DNA of 64,000 bases from Saccharum officinarum (GCA_020631735.1 CM036223.1:9710191-9774190); one strand, 5' to 3'. Positions 35,531 through 48,140 are shown, counted from the first letter of the stretch. Translations and numbers: made by a program. The notes: generated by a model not told the origin, from the sequence alone.

Positions 35531-35734
35531 TTTCTACTACTCGGATTTGAAGGCCCCAATAGGCAACACTTACGTTTCCTTTTCTTTCCCAACACGAATG
35601 CTATCCGGTGAACATGCCAAAAACATCTATTCGTTGTGGTGGAACCTGCGCATTTGGGTTCAAGTCCTCAACTTGACAAAGGTGCTTGCATTTTTCTAGA
35701 TTTATGCCAGAATTTAATGGCGCTATTCTTTCAG

Positions 35735-35923
35735 TAGTAGGCGACGTTCCCGTCGACAGCGAGACGCCTATGGTGACTTCATCAATCTCGAGAATTGCCG
35801 ATCCAACTTAATTCTTCAGAGATACTTATAAGAGTAGGGTGTGCGTGCATGCATTCATAGAGGTGAGTGTGTGCTCGTGTATGTAAGCGTCTGCGTCTGT
35901 AACTGGGTCTCGCAAAAAAAACA
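35735..35923 (+). mobile_element. Retroposon 3' tail (LINE/SINE type)
   Basis: GTGTGTGCTCGTGTATGTAAGCGTCTGCGTCTGTAACT followed by TCTCGCAAAAAAAAC is a familiar grass retroposon end. The left limit and target duplication are not clear. Confidence 0.45.
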
Positions 35924-36026
35924 TCTATGGGGGCCAATGGTAGAGCGGGAACTAACGCATGGCCTCTCCTCTAGGGTGCTCCATCGAAGCCAATGACAAA
36001 AGTGGAGTAAATTGCTGCTTCGTGCC

Positions 36027-36182
36027 ATAATTTGGACTGTTAATGAATTACTAGGATTGTTGTGATTTGTGAATTGCATTTGTTAGTTGTTGATCTAACC
36101 AGCTATAATTTGGACTGTTAATGAATTACTAGGATGGTTGTGATTTGTGAATTGCATTTGTTAGTTGTTGATCTAATCAGCT
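36027..36182. repeat. 78-bp tandem duplication
   Basis: Two units (36027-36104 and 36105-36182) start ATAATTTGGACTGTTAATG and differ by only about three bases. Non-coding. Confidence 0.95.
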
Positions 36183-36199
36183 AGGCTTGATTACTAGTA

Positions 36200-37570
36200 A
36201 ATATTGGAATTGCATGTAGGAGAAACTCTGGTTTGATGCAGTGTTCTATCATTTTTCTGATGCACGAAATTATGATGAACGACATTGAGGGGGTTGTTTT
36301 GTGTATAAATCTTTCTAAATTTTTTTCTTTTTTGCTAAGTGGCTAACTACCATCCAGACTGTTCTTTGATGCCCTCTAGGGGCATGCAGTTTGCAGTGGC
36401 AGGACTCTTTCGAAGGATATGAATCATTCCTAGCACACAATTATAATCTCAAGATACAGAGTTTCTCATTTGAGCCAATGAACCTGCAGAACCAATTTTC
36501 AAAGCTGTCATTAGAAAAGCATTAATCAGAAATTAATCTCTTGCTTGTTCCGTGTAAGATTGGAACAAGCACTGACAAGTGTCCTATGGGATGCTTAGCT
36601 ATTTTAGGCTTAGTAGGTGGACTTTAAGTCCAGTCTCCTTGGTAGTTGTGTGTAGTTATTTATAAAAAGTACACCTTAGAAGCCTCGGTTTGTACTCCTC
36701 GTCTTGTGTGTTGTACTACCCTCCTCAGCTACTCCCCGTGACGGATCTAGAATATATAAAAGTTCAAGAGGGGCGCCAAGGGCTCGATGGTGGTAGGGGG
36801 GCTCAAGCCCCCCTACTCCTGCCCCACCGCTAGATCTACCTTGTGGGGGCGGTGCGGGGGAAGGATGGAGAGGCAAGGGAGATGGTGTGTCATTTTTTTC
36901 AATAGGGCGCGACAGGGTGAGGCGGGGCCTACCCATGCGCGATTGAGCTCAACTCTACTCATATTATAGGTCTCAAGTCTCAACTAAGACAAATCAGCTG
37001 CTATGGTGCCCATGCGGGGCAGAGAAGTCTGCTCTTTTCCCACTCAGAGATTATCAAATTTGTTATTATGATAACTTATGCAGAATATGACTATCGTTGT
37101 GTAAAGAAATTTGCCAGCATGTTGTATAAACACAATCATGTCATTTTGGTCCTGCGTGCGCATGATAGTCAGATTACTATTAACGGAGGGAGCAGTGGTA
37201 TGTAGTTCCGTCAGATTACGTTTTAAGTAACTAGTAGTTCCAACGACTGTATTTATGGATGTTAGATGAAATAATTTTGCGATTTTGTAACCGTGTACCA
37301 ACCCAATATAAGCGCATGGAAGCATTTATGAATGTTATGAACTAGACAAACTAATCTTGTGATCTGTAACCGAGTACCAACCCAATATAAAGTTTCCAAG
37401 CTAATACATCTGTGTACGCTCAACTCACTTTTCATTTCCAAGCTACTATGTCTACGTACTCGCAACTCACTCTTGGAGTCCCCTAAACCCCTCCCTAGAT
37501 TTATTTTTTTTGCCATGTCTACGTTGAGAACATTGAGAAACAGGAGCTCTTGGATCCAGCCACAGGGTTG
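36200..37570. other. Intergenic region, no recognised gene
   Basis: Short ORFs only. 36735-36860 resembles decayed transposon ends (GTGACGGATCTAG). Two related stretches at about 37300 and 37375 (ACC(G)AGTACCAACCCAATATAA type) form a weak local repeat. Confidence 0.45.
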
Positions 37571-37584
37571 AAGACGATAATCCA

Positions 37585-38113
37585 CCGGTCATCGTATCAA
37601 CTAAAACAATATTTTAATGCCTATTATTTGGTGACACTTCCTCCGTCCTGTAATATAGTGCATTCAAGCATCAAAATTTGTCCTTAAATATAATGGATTC
37701 TAGGGACAAAAGAGTTTTGCATTAAATAATTATATAAATTTCGTAGGTATTATATTGTTACTTGACATTTATCAACCAATCACCATTAATTATGTTGATG
37801 CTAGCATCGGATTAGGAAATAAAGTGAGAAAACATGTAATTCTTTTGTGTTTTCCCTTAATCTGTGTTAAAATCTCTAGAATATACAGGCTAGAGGGAGT
37901 AGATTATCAATCATCCACATGTATTTTTTATTCACCGGAAAGTGGGGTTAGTATTCGGAAGTTGCAGTAAGATTTTACTCTTTTTTATATAATAATAAAA
38001 ATGGAAGGACAGTAGCTCTGTGTGATTTAGTTAAGCAAGCAAAATGCACAGTTGATCATATCAATATTACAGCAGTCATCGTGTCAACTAAAACAACATT
38101 TTAGTGCCTATTA
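37585..38113. repeat. Direct repeat pair flanking a Stowaway-like MITE
   Basis: About 48 bp at 37588-37635 (GTCATCGTATCAACTAAAAC...) recurs at 38075-38122 (GTCATCGTGTCAACTAAAAC...). Between them, about 37637-37899 has inverted ends of the CTCCGTCCTGTAATATA / AATATACAGGCTAGAGGGAG type, a Tc1/mariner-like MITE. Confidence 0.65.
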
Positions 38114-38173
38114 TTAGGTGTTAGTACATAAATAGAGCCTCGTATCAAGAAGATATTATTTCAAACCTTGCAG

Positions 38174-38718
38174 TCAGGCTGGGCACGAAATACCGAGAAC
38201 CGAGTACCGAACCGAATTTACCAAGAACCGAACCGAATTTACCGAAACCGAAAATTTCGGTTCCTGTTCGGTTCCGAGTTCCCAGGAACCGAATTTACCG
38301 AGGTAAATACCGAAACCGAACCGAATTTACCGAACTTACCGAATTTACCGAATTTACCAGAAATGTGATGAGTTTGAGTATTGTTATATTATTGATTGTA
38401 TTATTATAGACTATTATATTATGTATTTTTGGTACTCACACTTATAGTCTTGTGGATTTTATATGTATATGTATTTTGCACTATTATTCTCTATGAAATC
38501 ATGTCAAAATTAGCTTTTGAACCGGCTATTACATGTATCTGTGATCAATTCGGTACTGTTCGGTAATACCGAAACCGAACCGAATTTACCGATACCGAAT
38601 TTCCTCGGTACCGAGTTTCTTTAGGAACCGATCGGTACCAGTTTCCTGAGGAACCGAATTTGCATAGGTACCGAAGAACCGAACCGAACCGTACCGAAGT
38701 ACCGAACGCCCAGGGTGA
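38174..38718. mobile_element. hAT-type element, 545 bp
   Basis: Its ends are TCAGGCTGGGC and GCCCAGGGTGA, with the 8-bp duplication CCTTGCAG (38166-38173, 38719-38726). The interior is full of ACCGAATTTACCGAACCG-type motifs in both orientations. No transposase. Confidence 0.9.
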
Positions 38719-39348
38719 CCTTGCAGCTGATAATTTACAAGAAATCTGTATCTATCGATTGATAGTATATACTCCTACTCTGGTCTTTATAAAACACAAA
38801 CATCTGCAAGTTGGCAATTTGCGTGTATCGCCGATCTGGATATCAAATTTCCATTTATTGGTGTTATTAAATTCTACAAGGATGCAGCATAATTTGATAC
38901 TTTTCTTTGCAAACATAGTCCAGCTACTATATAACCGCTTGTCATATTATTGTCAGATAAATAAACTCAGATAATCAGAACTGACGGTACAATATTGGCT
39001 TGTGAAACTGACAGCAGCCAACTCAACAAACCAAGAGGGAACAGCTGATAGCTGCTGGTTTGAAACAAACAGCGACCTTATAGAATTTTGAAATGTGCAG
39101 AGTTACCTACTCAACTGAATCTAGTTACACATGGACATCTAGTTAAGTACAATGCATTCCGATCACACTTTTAAGCACAAAATGGACATCCAAGGACCAC
39201 ACAATCCACAGCAGCTCAGAAAATTCGATGAATTTCATGACAAGTTACACATGTAATAAAACCTCACAAAACTCTTGCTAGCTTATTCGACAAATCGACA
39301 AGTTCGACTCTTACAATCCGACTCCCGAGGGGCGCAAGGGCAACAAAG

Positions 39349-39605
39349 CTAAGCAGACTCCGACTTGGTGTACATCCTAACGGCAACAGCCAAGCCCAGG
39401 ATTGCAAGGGGAACCAAAAAACTGGAGGATCTTGATAACAAACTCGGGGGTCTTGTCCTGGTTGTACTGCGGTTGCTTTGGGGGGACATACTTCGTCCTA
39501 GAAGGGATCGTTGAGGCATCGATTCCACCCACCAAGTACTCATCCATCATCGCACGGGCAGTGTTGCTGCCCCAACATCCTCGAAATCATCAGTCGCATC
39601 CTTGC
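39349..39605 (-). pseudogene. Cytochrome b5 3' exon fragment
   Basis: On the minus strand, an acceptor-like TATAG at 39606-39610 is followed by KDATDDFEDVG, then in another frame ARAMMDEYLVGGIDAS, KYVPPKQPQYNQDKTPEFVI, and in a third frame VPLAILGLAVAVRMYTKSES. This is the C-terminal half of a plant microsomal cytochrome b5, a haem electron carrier anchored in the ER by the C-terminal membrane segment. Two frameshifts (near 39565 and in a T-run near 39415) and the missing 5' exons make it a pseudogene fragment. Confidence 0.82.
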
Positions 39606-40019
39606 CTATATAAGGTTCAAATGGATTGTATGTTACTGCATATCTTTCGCGACCTTAGTCAGGCACTGGTTAGTGGATCGCGTTCATGAAATATAAAAAG
39701 AGGAAAAATTGCGTTTATGTAACACATCATGAAATATAAAAAGCTACATAATAGATCAAATCAAAACAAAAATAAAAAAGAATGGAATAAAAAAGATGGT
39801 AATTAAAAGTTATAGAGGAAAAATAAGGGAAAACAACCTAAATATATCAAAAAAACATTGCATAGATACCGATTGAACAACCTAAAATATACCCTAAAAC
39901 ATTTTACCGGTACAACGTGAATACTCAAAGGTAACCGTGAAACATCTTATTTATATTACATTAACATCCCAAAGTAAAGAAAAAAAATAACATAAATAGA
40001 AAAAATAATAAAAATAGAA

Positions 40020-40119
40020 NNNNNNNNNNNNNNNNNNNNNNNNNNNNNNNNNNNNNNNNNNNNNNNNNNNNNNNNNNNNNNNNNNNNNNNNNNNNNNNNN
40101 NNNNNNNNNNNNNNNNNNN
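40020..40119. other. Assembly gap (100 N)
   Basis: Exactly 100 N, the usual placeholder for a gap of unknown size. The sequence on its right begins inside intron 5 of terpene synthase copy 2, at the point equivalent to 6418 of copy 1. Confidence 1.
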
Positions 40120-40455
40120 TATGGTATCATGGACAATCATTCATGCATATATAGACCTAGAAAGTTGAAAACATGTAGACGAGGAAGGTAACTTACAAAG
40201 TATCTTAGATATGGTATACGGTATTTCTCCTCCTGGTGGAGCATATTTTCAATGGTTTCGTAGCTATCCAATATTTTCTCCAAAGCAAATTTCATGCACT
40301 CAGGGAGGTCATGAGCCCCCTTTGAATCCCAACTGGACATGACAATTCATGAAAACTTGTGAGTTCTATATGATAACTATGATAGAAAATGTGTTACTAC
40401 ATACATGCAGAAACTTTTCAACAGTTCAACTATGTTATTATCGTTAAACAAACTC

Positions 40456-41140
40456 ACTACTACAAAAATAATTTTGTGACACTAGAGTTTGTTTACAATG
40501 GTGGGCCTTTTTCTCTAATGTCTCTAGAAATCATTAGGGCACAAGAGCCATGGCCTACCTCTAGAAATCAATTTTCAGAGGAAAGTCTCTTAAGAAACTT
40601 TAGCTATTTCTAGAGGTGCGTCTTCTGCCTTTGTAAATGGCTATCACACAAAGAATCTATAGCCTTTTCATCTGAAGTCAGATAAAGAACTTACATCAAA
40701 ATTGTAGTTCTTAGCGCCATCTACAATTTTGTAGACGACAACCCTTTTATTTCAGATCAATTGGAGATCCAAATATTTGTTTTAAATCTCATATTTTTTA
40801 TTCAAAATTATCATTTTTAAAAAGGTGCTGAATATTGACATGTTATTATATATCAAAGTTTTGGCTCTTGATGGGATCTATATCTTCATAGTTGACAAGT
40901 TTTTGATTTGAGATATTATATCCATTCTAAATTCTCAAATTTTGAAACTCAAAATTGTTAACTTTCAAACTACCTTGGATGTTGACATGGTCTATACCAA
41001 CATTCTTGCTCTCAACATAATCTACAAATTTGTAGATATTTTTTATTTAATATAGTTCAGTGGACAAATATTTGGTTTGAGTTATCCTTTTTGAAAATTC
41101 AAAATTCAACTTTTGTCCGCATTTGTTGGATTCCCCCCTA
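40456..41140. mobile_element. Truncated CACTA element in intron 4 of copy 2
   Basis: Mirror of 5400-6084. The terminal CACTACTACAAAAATA is at 40456. Confidence 0.5.
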
Positions 41141-42409
41141 GCTAGATGGAAGTTTATGATGACATGAATGAACTAAGCCAAAAGATTAACCGAAAAAACA
41201 TGACTCATTACTATTTATAGTGGTCACCTCAAGGAAACAATATATATACTCATTTTTTCCAACATCATATATATAAAGAACTTTGACCCACACATACATA
41301 TAACCTTATAGCTAGAAAAAGTGACATAGATTTTTCTTTATTCCTCTATGGAAATTTAACATAAAGATAGACATAGAAGTTTAGCAAACCTAAGATAAAG
41401 ATATTTTTAAGAAAGGGAAGCAATACAAACCTTTGAATGCACTTGGTAAGTAATTCACATTCTTCTGGAGTCGCATAAGAATCATAAATATCATCCAAAA
41501 GGGTCACAATGGCGATAATCATTGTTAATATTATTCGGCCTCGAGAATAACATGGTTCGTAGTATACCCCTAATATCCACAAATAGCACTCCACGACTCT
41601 ATCTCGAGCAAATGGAAGCCTTGATTCATTCTGTATATCCTTCCACCACCTATAAATTTATTAGAGATAATATTATCAACAATGTAACTGGTTTGTAATA
41701 AATTGAAATATAGTTAGGTAACAAATTTGTAATGAAATAGTTGCTTCACCTTGTAATGATAGCCAGCTCATGTTGGTGATGGAGCTGCATAATATTTGAG
41801 TTCAACTTTGCAAGTTGCAACATCTTCTCATGCACCGTGGCATCTTTTTCATACTCAGAGATGTAATACTTTGACTCGTAAATTCTAACTCTTCTAGGGA
41901 GAGGGATCTCAAGTGTAGATTTTATTTCATGTGCTAATGACCCTTCCATGTAGGGTATCATTGTTTCTAAACGCCTTTGGCTGAATAGCATGGCTTCCTC
42001 AAGTACTATCTCTCCATGAGTCCTCATATGCGCATCATTGTAAAGGTTCAGTAGGTCTTTAGGACCGTCCACTAGAAAACCACCTTCTTCATCTTTGAAC
42101 CTCACAAACACATCTGAAATAGGACACATAGTCTTTCAGCTCGAGTTTCAAGAATTGGAAGAATTGTATATGGTTTAACCATATAGGAGGTAAGGAGGAT
42201 ATACACTACGACTGCATATGTCACGGTCGTGGCACATTAGCCAAATATTAAAACATACTTTGACTAAAATGTTAATAAAGTCATAAATTTGATAGCTAGA
42301 TACGGGAGTGAAATGAACATGCATGGAAATTATAATATTAACTTGTAGTAGGTGGATATATAGCATTTTTAGCCATGTAATTTATGCATGCCTATCAATT
42401 TGCTAGTTA

Positions 42410-42574
42410 GGCCCTGTGATAGAGCTCCGGGCAGCAATTATCGAGTAGTAGTTTTCTCTCCTCTCAAAATAAACTAGGAGCTGGTGGAGCCATTGTTTTT
42501 AGCGTCATCGACTCTAGCTCCTGGATTCATTGTAGCAAGAAGCCAGGCTGTTTGGAGCCATACCAAAAAGGGCC
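42410..42574. mobile_element. PIF/Harbinger-like MITE, mirror copy
   Basis: Reverse complement of 3966-4130, in intron 2 of copy 2. Confidence 0.6.
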
Positions 42575-42929
42575 TTAAACTCTACTAGTTTGATAGGGCT
42601 CCGGTTCTTCTAAAATGGCAAGCTCCTCTAGTGGAGAAGTTTCTCTGCTAAAGTTGAAGCCAAAACCTTTTGCAAAAACAACTTTAGTGTTAGTTTTAAT
42701 TTGTAATAATTTATGTCAAGTTTGTGAGGAGCCGAAAAAGCCATCTTTTTGTGGCTCGGATCCCAGCTCTGGCTCCTAAGTACAAAAACGGCTCCGACTC
42801 TACAAGACTCGAGGAGCCATTCTTTAGATGGGCGTTTAGCATGCTTTCACGGCAAGAACAGTTTTAATGATGATGCTAATTAATGGGAACCTTGCAACGT
42901 AAGTTGCATGCAGTGTGTGTTTATATATA

Positions 42930-43186
42930 CTCCCTCCGTCCTAGAATAGATGATGTTATGGGAAGCGTGCAGGTCAAACTTTTTCAACTTTGACTAGGTT
43001 TGTAGAAAATACGTGTTATATTGATATCTCCAAATAATTTTATTATGAAAGTATATTTAACGATCTATCTAATAATACTAATTATGTATTATAAATGTCA
43101 ATATTCTTTTATATATAATTGGTCAAAGTTGAAAAAAGTTGACTTCTCGAGAAGCGAGAACGTCTTCTATTTTGGGACAGAGAGAA
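42930..43186. mobile_element. Stowaway-type MITE, mirror copy
   Basis: Reverse complement of 3354-3610, beside the intron 2 donor of copy 2. It carries a few substitutions relative to copy 1. Confidence 0.85.
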
Positions 43187-43775
43187 TACAATGCTACCTG
43201 GCGAGATCTTATATCGATGTTTCCGGAGTAGACAAAACCACAGTGCAACCGTTCCAAGATCCCAGTCACTAACATCTGCAGTCTCAATCTGTGCTAGTGC
43301 AGCACTGATCTCTTGTTCGAACAGGTGATCCAAGCATAGACGCTCCAATGCATCGATGAGGTGCAGCCTGCTAGTAGTCGTAGTTGAACTTGCTATCATT
43401 TCGGCCACTTCTTCCCTAAGTTTGTGCGCTCGTTCTTCCATCTGAATCTGTTGAAAACAATACGATGCAACTCAACATAATAATGCAGAAAAATCTAAGC
43501 ACCTATCACATCATTAGTTTCAAGATTTTTTTTTGACGCAAAATTAGTGATTTTGGTAACAATAAATCAATAATGAACAGACCTGTTGTTGCGATGAATT
43601 AGCTGCTGCTGGGTCGGAGTAGCCGAGGAAGCAATCTCCCCAGATAGATGGGTGGAAGATGCCGGTGTTCTGCCTCAGGCGGTTGTCACCTTCGTCGTCA
43701 TGCAGTGTTCTTGCAGCGGAGTAACCATGTTGCGACCGCCGGCATTGCAACTGTCTGCTTTGCTGCCGCCGTGAA

Positions 43776-43942
43776 CAGGGGCGGATCCAAAGGGGGGCTG
43801 GGGGGGCTCCAGCCCCCCCTAATTTCTTGATTTCAATGCTAATTACTGTAGCAAAAACTTGATTTCACCGTTAAATCTTCGTGCAAATCAACATCTCTGT
43901 TGTTTTAGCCCCCCCTTATCCCGCATCCCACATCCGCCACTG
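43776..43942. mobile_element. hAT MITE in exon 1 of terpene synthase copy 2
   Basis: The 167-bp insert has ends CAGGGGCGGAT and ATCCGCCACTG and an exact 8-bp duplication GCCGTGAA at 43768-43775 and 43943-43950. It is absent from copy 1, which has a single GCCGTGAA equivalent at 2771-2778 (as TTCACGGC). It introduces stops into the coding frame. Confidence 0.93.
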
Positions 43943-44141
43943 GCCGTGAAATGCCCGGCCATTGCCTCAGCGGCGGTGATGCTGCAGCAGCAGCAGAAAT
44001 ATGGCTGCAGCAGCTCCTCATCATGCTGTTGCACTCTAGTGGTTTCAAGGAGAAGCTGCTGGCCATGTCAGTGCATACAGCTGCTGTGCCTGCTTGTTTC
44101 CGATATTGGTGCCATACTGATGAATGCAAGTGGTTTATATA

Positions 44142-45228
44142 GACAGTAGAGACTAGAATTAAGCCCGTGCAAAATGCATATGTGCATAGTGATTTTGATT
44201 AGTCAACAACCTCAGCATAGTGATATTTATTTGGATTATTACGCTTTGCAAAATGCATGTGCACGCTGTGCTGCACATATATGCAGATGCAGAGTACTCA
44301 CAAGAAGCACATGCATGATAGGACACATGGACCATGACACGTGATAGCTGGCTTTATATCGTACGTCTATCTTACACTGTTTCATTATAAACACTCTAGC
44401 TTAGTAAAACAAAAAAAAAGCTACTACACACATATTTTTTTGGTAGAGAAAATTAAATTTCTTAGTTGCGTGGCACAGAAACTGAAATTACTGTTTATAT
44501 TGTTGTAGCAATGGTGTGGTCTAGGACTTAGCGTCCATTTCTTTGGCGAAATAAAACAGAGTTTAAGGTACAATAAGCATTAGTGTTTCAACTAAACATA
44601 TTGATCAAAAATATTGTAGGAACTAATAAGATTAAAATTTAAAAGCCAAGATCCACTACTAGTGACACAGAATATCCTTGAGAGTTTTGAAAACCGCTAA
44701 GAAAATTGATCTTGGTGGCTAATGCTCAAGGAAGGATCGCTAAGGACAAAGAGCAAGAGAAATAGCTACTACCTTGGGGGTTGGCCACCAGAAATGATTT
44801 TCTTAAGGGTTTAACCGCCAAGAAAATAAAGATAAGATCAAGTTTTTAACTGCATCAAGGGGATATTACACCCTGAGGGGCCGATGACCCCCGAGGTATA
44901 TCTAACAACCGTCAAGAGTATATATTTTCTTCACCACACAATTCAATCATTTCTGATTTAGTGAATGTTTCTTTATTTTTATATTCAATTTAGTGGAACT
45001 CTTGTAACAAGCAATTTAGAGACTAAACAATTTCAAAAGGAAAATGTTTCAACTGCAAAAAATTTATATTTCTTCGAGAACTACAACTTTGGTTTAGGTT
45101 GTATCTCCGTGCGAGGTCATTTGGAGAATTTAAAAATGAATTTCAAAACTCTAAGAACACAAAACATAAATTTTGTACTACAAATAATTTCAAATGAAAA
45201 AAATCATGAACTACAAAGTTTTATATCT
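44142..45228. other. Upstream region of terpene synthase copy 2
   Basis: Mirror of 1470-2553. No gene seen. Confidence 0.5.
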
Positions 45229-48136
45229 GTCACACTCTATTTTAAGGACAAGATAGAGTGCATAAACATTATGTGCGCCCCAGGGACAGTCGCACACATA
45301 AGTCAATAAATTACAAGTAGTATCATCAAAATGTATCTTACATCACGTTTAATACAACACTTGGTCTTATACAACACAAGCAGAAATTACAGTTATCTCT
45401 CAAACATGGTAGCTCCAACACAGGGACGATCAACTGGTTGACTCAAACCTAGAAGTCCTCTGGATAATCCTCATACCAACTGCCATCTGTTACCCATCTG
45501 GGATTTTTATTCAAAAATAGAAAATGAACAAGCATGAGTACATTTCATACTCCACAAGCATAACATGGGAATTCATGAGGCTCAAAAGGTAGACACGGTT
45601 TACTGCAGTTAGCATTTTAGTAAGTCAAGATTTTATCATTGATTAGTATCAAGTTATGCTTAAGCTCCCAAATTAACCCACATGATCATATACTAGAATC
45701 GAATAGAGTCATTGAACATCATTATAACATCATCATCATGAGTTAACAACATAACAAGTATCCATTTATTATGTGAGTTTTTCGGGCCGCTTGTGACCGT
45801 GAGCACAGTTGTTATAACAGTTTTAACACTCTGCAGAGGTTGTGAATCTTTACCCGTAAGTCATGTTGCTCAAATGCCCGAGGCCCATCGACCCCCTAAC
45901 ACTCCCAAGGTGAACAGGCAGGGTACACTATGAAGCCTTCCATAGGTCTCTCTAACATGTTAGGGCCGCAAGGTTTCCTCAGCAGGCAGGTGTAGGAACC
46001 CCCTTTCTATGACACAAATCCTTCGCAGCTATACACATAAGAATAGGGGCAGTCCTATACTCAAAGTGGCAAGCCCCTCTTGCGCCATAAAGGTAACCTC
46101 CAACAAGCTAGAAAAGATCCTATTATTGAGCTAAAATCAGAGCCATGTGACTCTCACGGTTGCACTGTCAATCCTAGCTTTTGCCAACAGATAAGTCGTT
46201 ACGAAGGATTTAGGGCAACATGATTAAATTCATTTGCACCTTCACCCTAGGGATCAGTTGTCATAAGCATGTTTTACCTTTTGTTCTATAGAACCATTAA
46301 CCATTATATAGATCTTGTTCAGTTAGAGCACTAGCAATCTACCCATGTGCAATTAACCCATAGGAGTCAAGGAGCATGTCATCTAATAACTAGAATGTCC
46401 TTATGGTTATCAAAGTTAGACACATGCAAATGAGTAGATGGTTAAAGTGAATAGGACATCAAGGTAGGCCCATGCTATACTTGCCTTGGTTCACAAAGTC
46501 CTGCTGGTTCTGCTGCTCCTCGAAGAACTCCGGATTCCCGAAGTACTCATCACCGTTTGAACTCGATCAACACGGACCAACAACACGTATTCCAGAAACA
46601 GACATACAAGCAAAACAATTCTAAGATTAGAACAGTACACCAGCTATAAATAAAACAAGATAAAAGGTTTATGAAAAACATCTACGTCGCGCTACGATCA
46701 CATCGACGCAAAGTTCACGAAAATCGGAGCTAGAACGCAATAGTTACGACTTAAACAAGCTCTCCTATAGCTAATGAACTAATTAAACTTAACCATGAAA
46801 TTTAAATACTGCAAACATGTCCAACAGTGGCATTAACGCGTAGATTATGAAATTACGAACCTAACGCAAGTTGAACGGGTCAAATTAGAGTTAAAATGAT
46901 GATTTTATAAGCAAAACAATGTAGTGGCATTTCTATAAATAAATTGAACTCATTTCATAATAAAATAAATCAAAATTCGGTTTTTAAATCGGGCTGAGGA
47001 CTACGAGCACAAATTGCCGAGAGCTGAGGGGCTCTTTAGCAAGATGACCCGTGAAGGGGTATCGGTGATCTAGGGCCGTTGATCGCATGATGGACGGTAG
47101 GGATTAGATGGAGGGGTAGAGAGAGGGTGCGGCTGCCGGAGGGGAAAGAGGACGCGATGGCGCTCCATGGCCAGCGGCGTTCGGCTCGCCGGAGTAGGTG
47201 GCTAGGGCGCTATGGGCCTCAGTTCGCCAAGCCGAGAGAACCAGAAGAGAGCAGGGGTGAAGGCGAAGCCGTCCCGGGGCAAAACATGGCCGGAGGACGG
47301 CCCACGCGGCGTGCGCGCCATGGCCAGCGGCGAGTGCTCGCCAGAGCACACGGGAATGGCCCTAGTTGCCACCATTCGAGAAAATAGAGGCATGGGGAGA
47401 GAGAAGGGAACGTGGGGATGCTCACCGCGGATGAAATAGAGGCGAGGAGGAACGGGGACGGCGGTTCACGGCGAGAGGCAGACGGGAGGCACTTCCCCAC
47501 AGCGGCGGCTCCAATGGGCCGCTATGTTGCGATTGCAGCTCTGTGAGCGGTGGCGAGGGAAATGCAGATGGGGGGCGCCAACGGGTCTGGCCTCCCCTTT
47601 TATCGAGGTTGGGCGTGGACGCTCCCACGACGTGGGGGTAGGCGCGGGGCAGTGGTGGTTCCACCTTGACCGCGCGGAACGCGGGAGGTTGGGGGAGGAG
47701 CTGACGAGCGGGGCCCGGCTGTTAGCGAGGAAGGGAGGGAGAAGGAAGTGGCCGACGGTTTTGGCCGAGATGGGTTGGCCCAGGAAGGAAATGAGGAGGT
47801 AGGGGAAGGAAAGGACGCGCGGGCCGGCTCGGCTGTCTGGGCCAGTAGGCCGAATAGGAGGGAAGGGAGGGAGAGAGAAAAGAATTCCTTTTTCTTTTTC
47901 CAAAATGAATTTCCAAACTCATTTTTAAAAGATTTTTAAAACCTTTTAGCATTGGGATAAAGACCAATCATCATAATAAGTAAAATGCATCAACATGAGT
48001 GCGTCAACATGTAGCTAACCTTATGATTAATTTTAATTTCATAAAAAATATTATTTCCTACATTTGAATGCGCACATAATTACATAAATAAACCAATTTA
48101 ACTATTTTGAAATAATACAAAAATTTGGGTATTACA
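45229..48136 (-). mobile_element. 3' LTR of the outer element, 2908 bp
   Basis: It runs from TGTAATACCC (minus-strand start at 48136) to GAGTGTGACA at 45229. The outer flank ATATC (45224-45228) is the likely target-site copy. The GC-rich part (47000-47900) gives long ORFs in several frames that I regard as chance. Confidence 0.88.
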
Positions 48137-48140
48137 ATTA

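Larger units (their letters stand above)
40197..43962 (-). pseudogene. Terpene synthase copy 2, exons 1-5, disrupted
   Basis: Exons by alignment to copy 1 are 43962-43582 (exon 1 with insertion), 43447-43198, 42113-41750, 41649-41431 and 40332-40197. The DDIYD motif is kept in exon 4. Visible coding differences from copy 1 are few (for example an Ala to Asp change in exon 3). Exon 1 holds a 167-bp hAT MITE and a net loss of about 20 bp; translation from the equivalent ATG stops after about 22 codons. Exons 6-7, with the second metal-binding site, are absent because the contig ends at the gap. It cannot make a full synthase as assembled. It may be an allele of copy 1 rather than a separate locus. 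Confidence 0.88.
40120..46696 (-). repeat. Right arm of the large inverted duplication
   Basis: Reverse complement of 1-6418. Coordinates sum to about 46538-46540 on the gap side of the exon 1 MITE and to about 46697 on the other side. It includes the same intron MITEs and CACTA fragment and the same LTR insertion at the same site, so those insertions predate the split of the arms. Confidence 0.93.

Noticed and set aside
47104..47967. Cluster of ORFs of 60-145 codons in the 3' LTR
   Set aside because: They lie wholly inside an LTR, occur in all frames and match no protein; GC-rich composition explains them.
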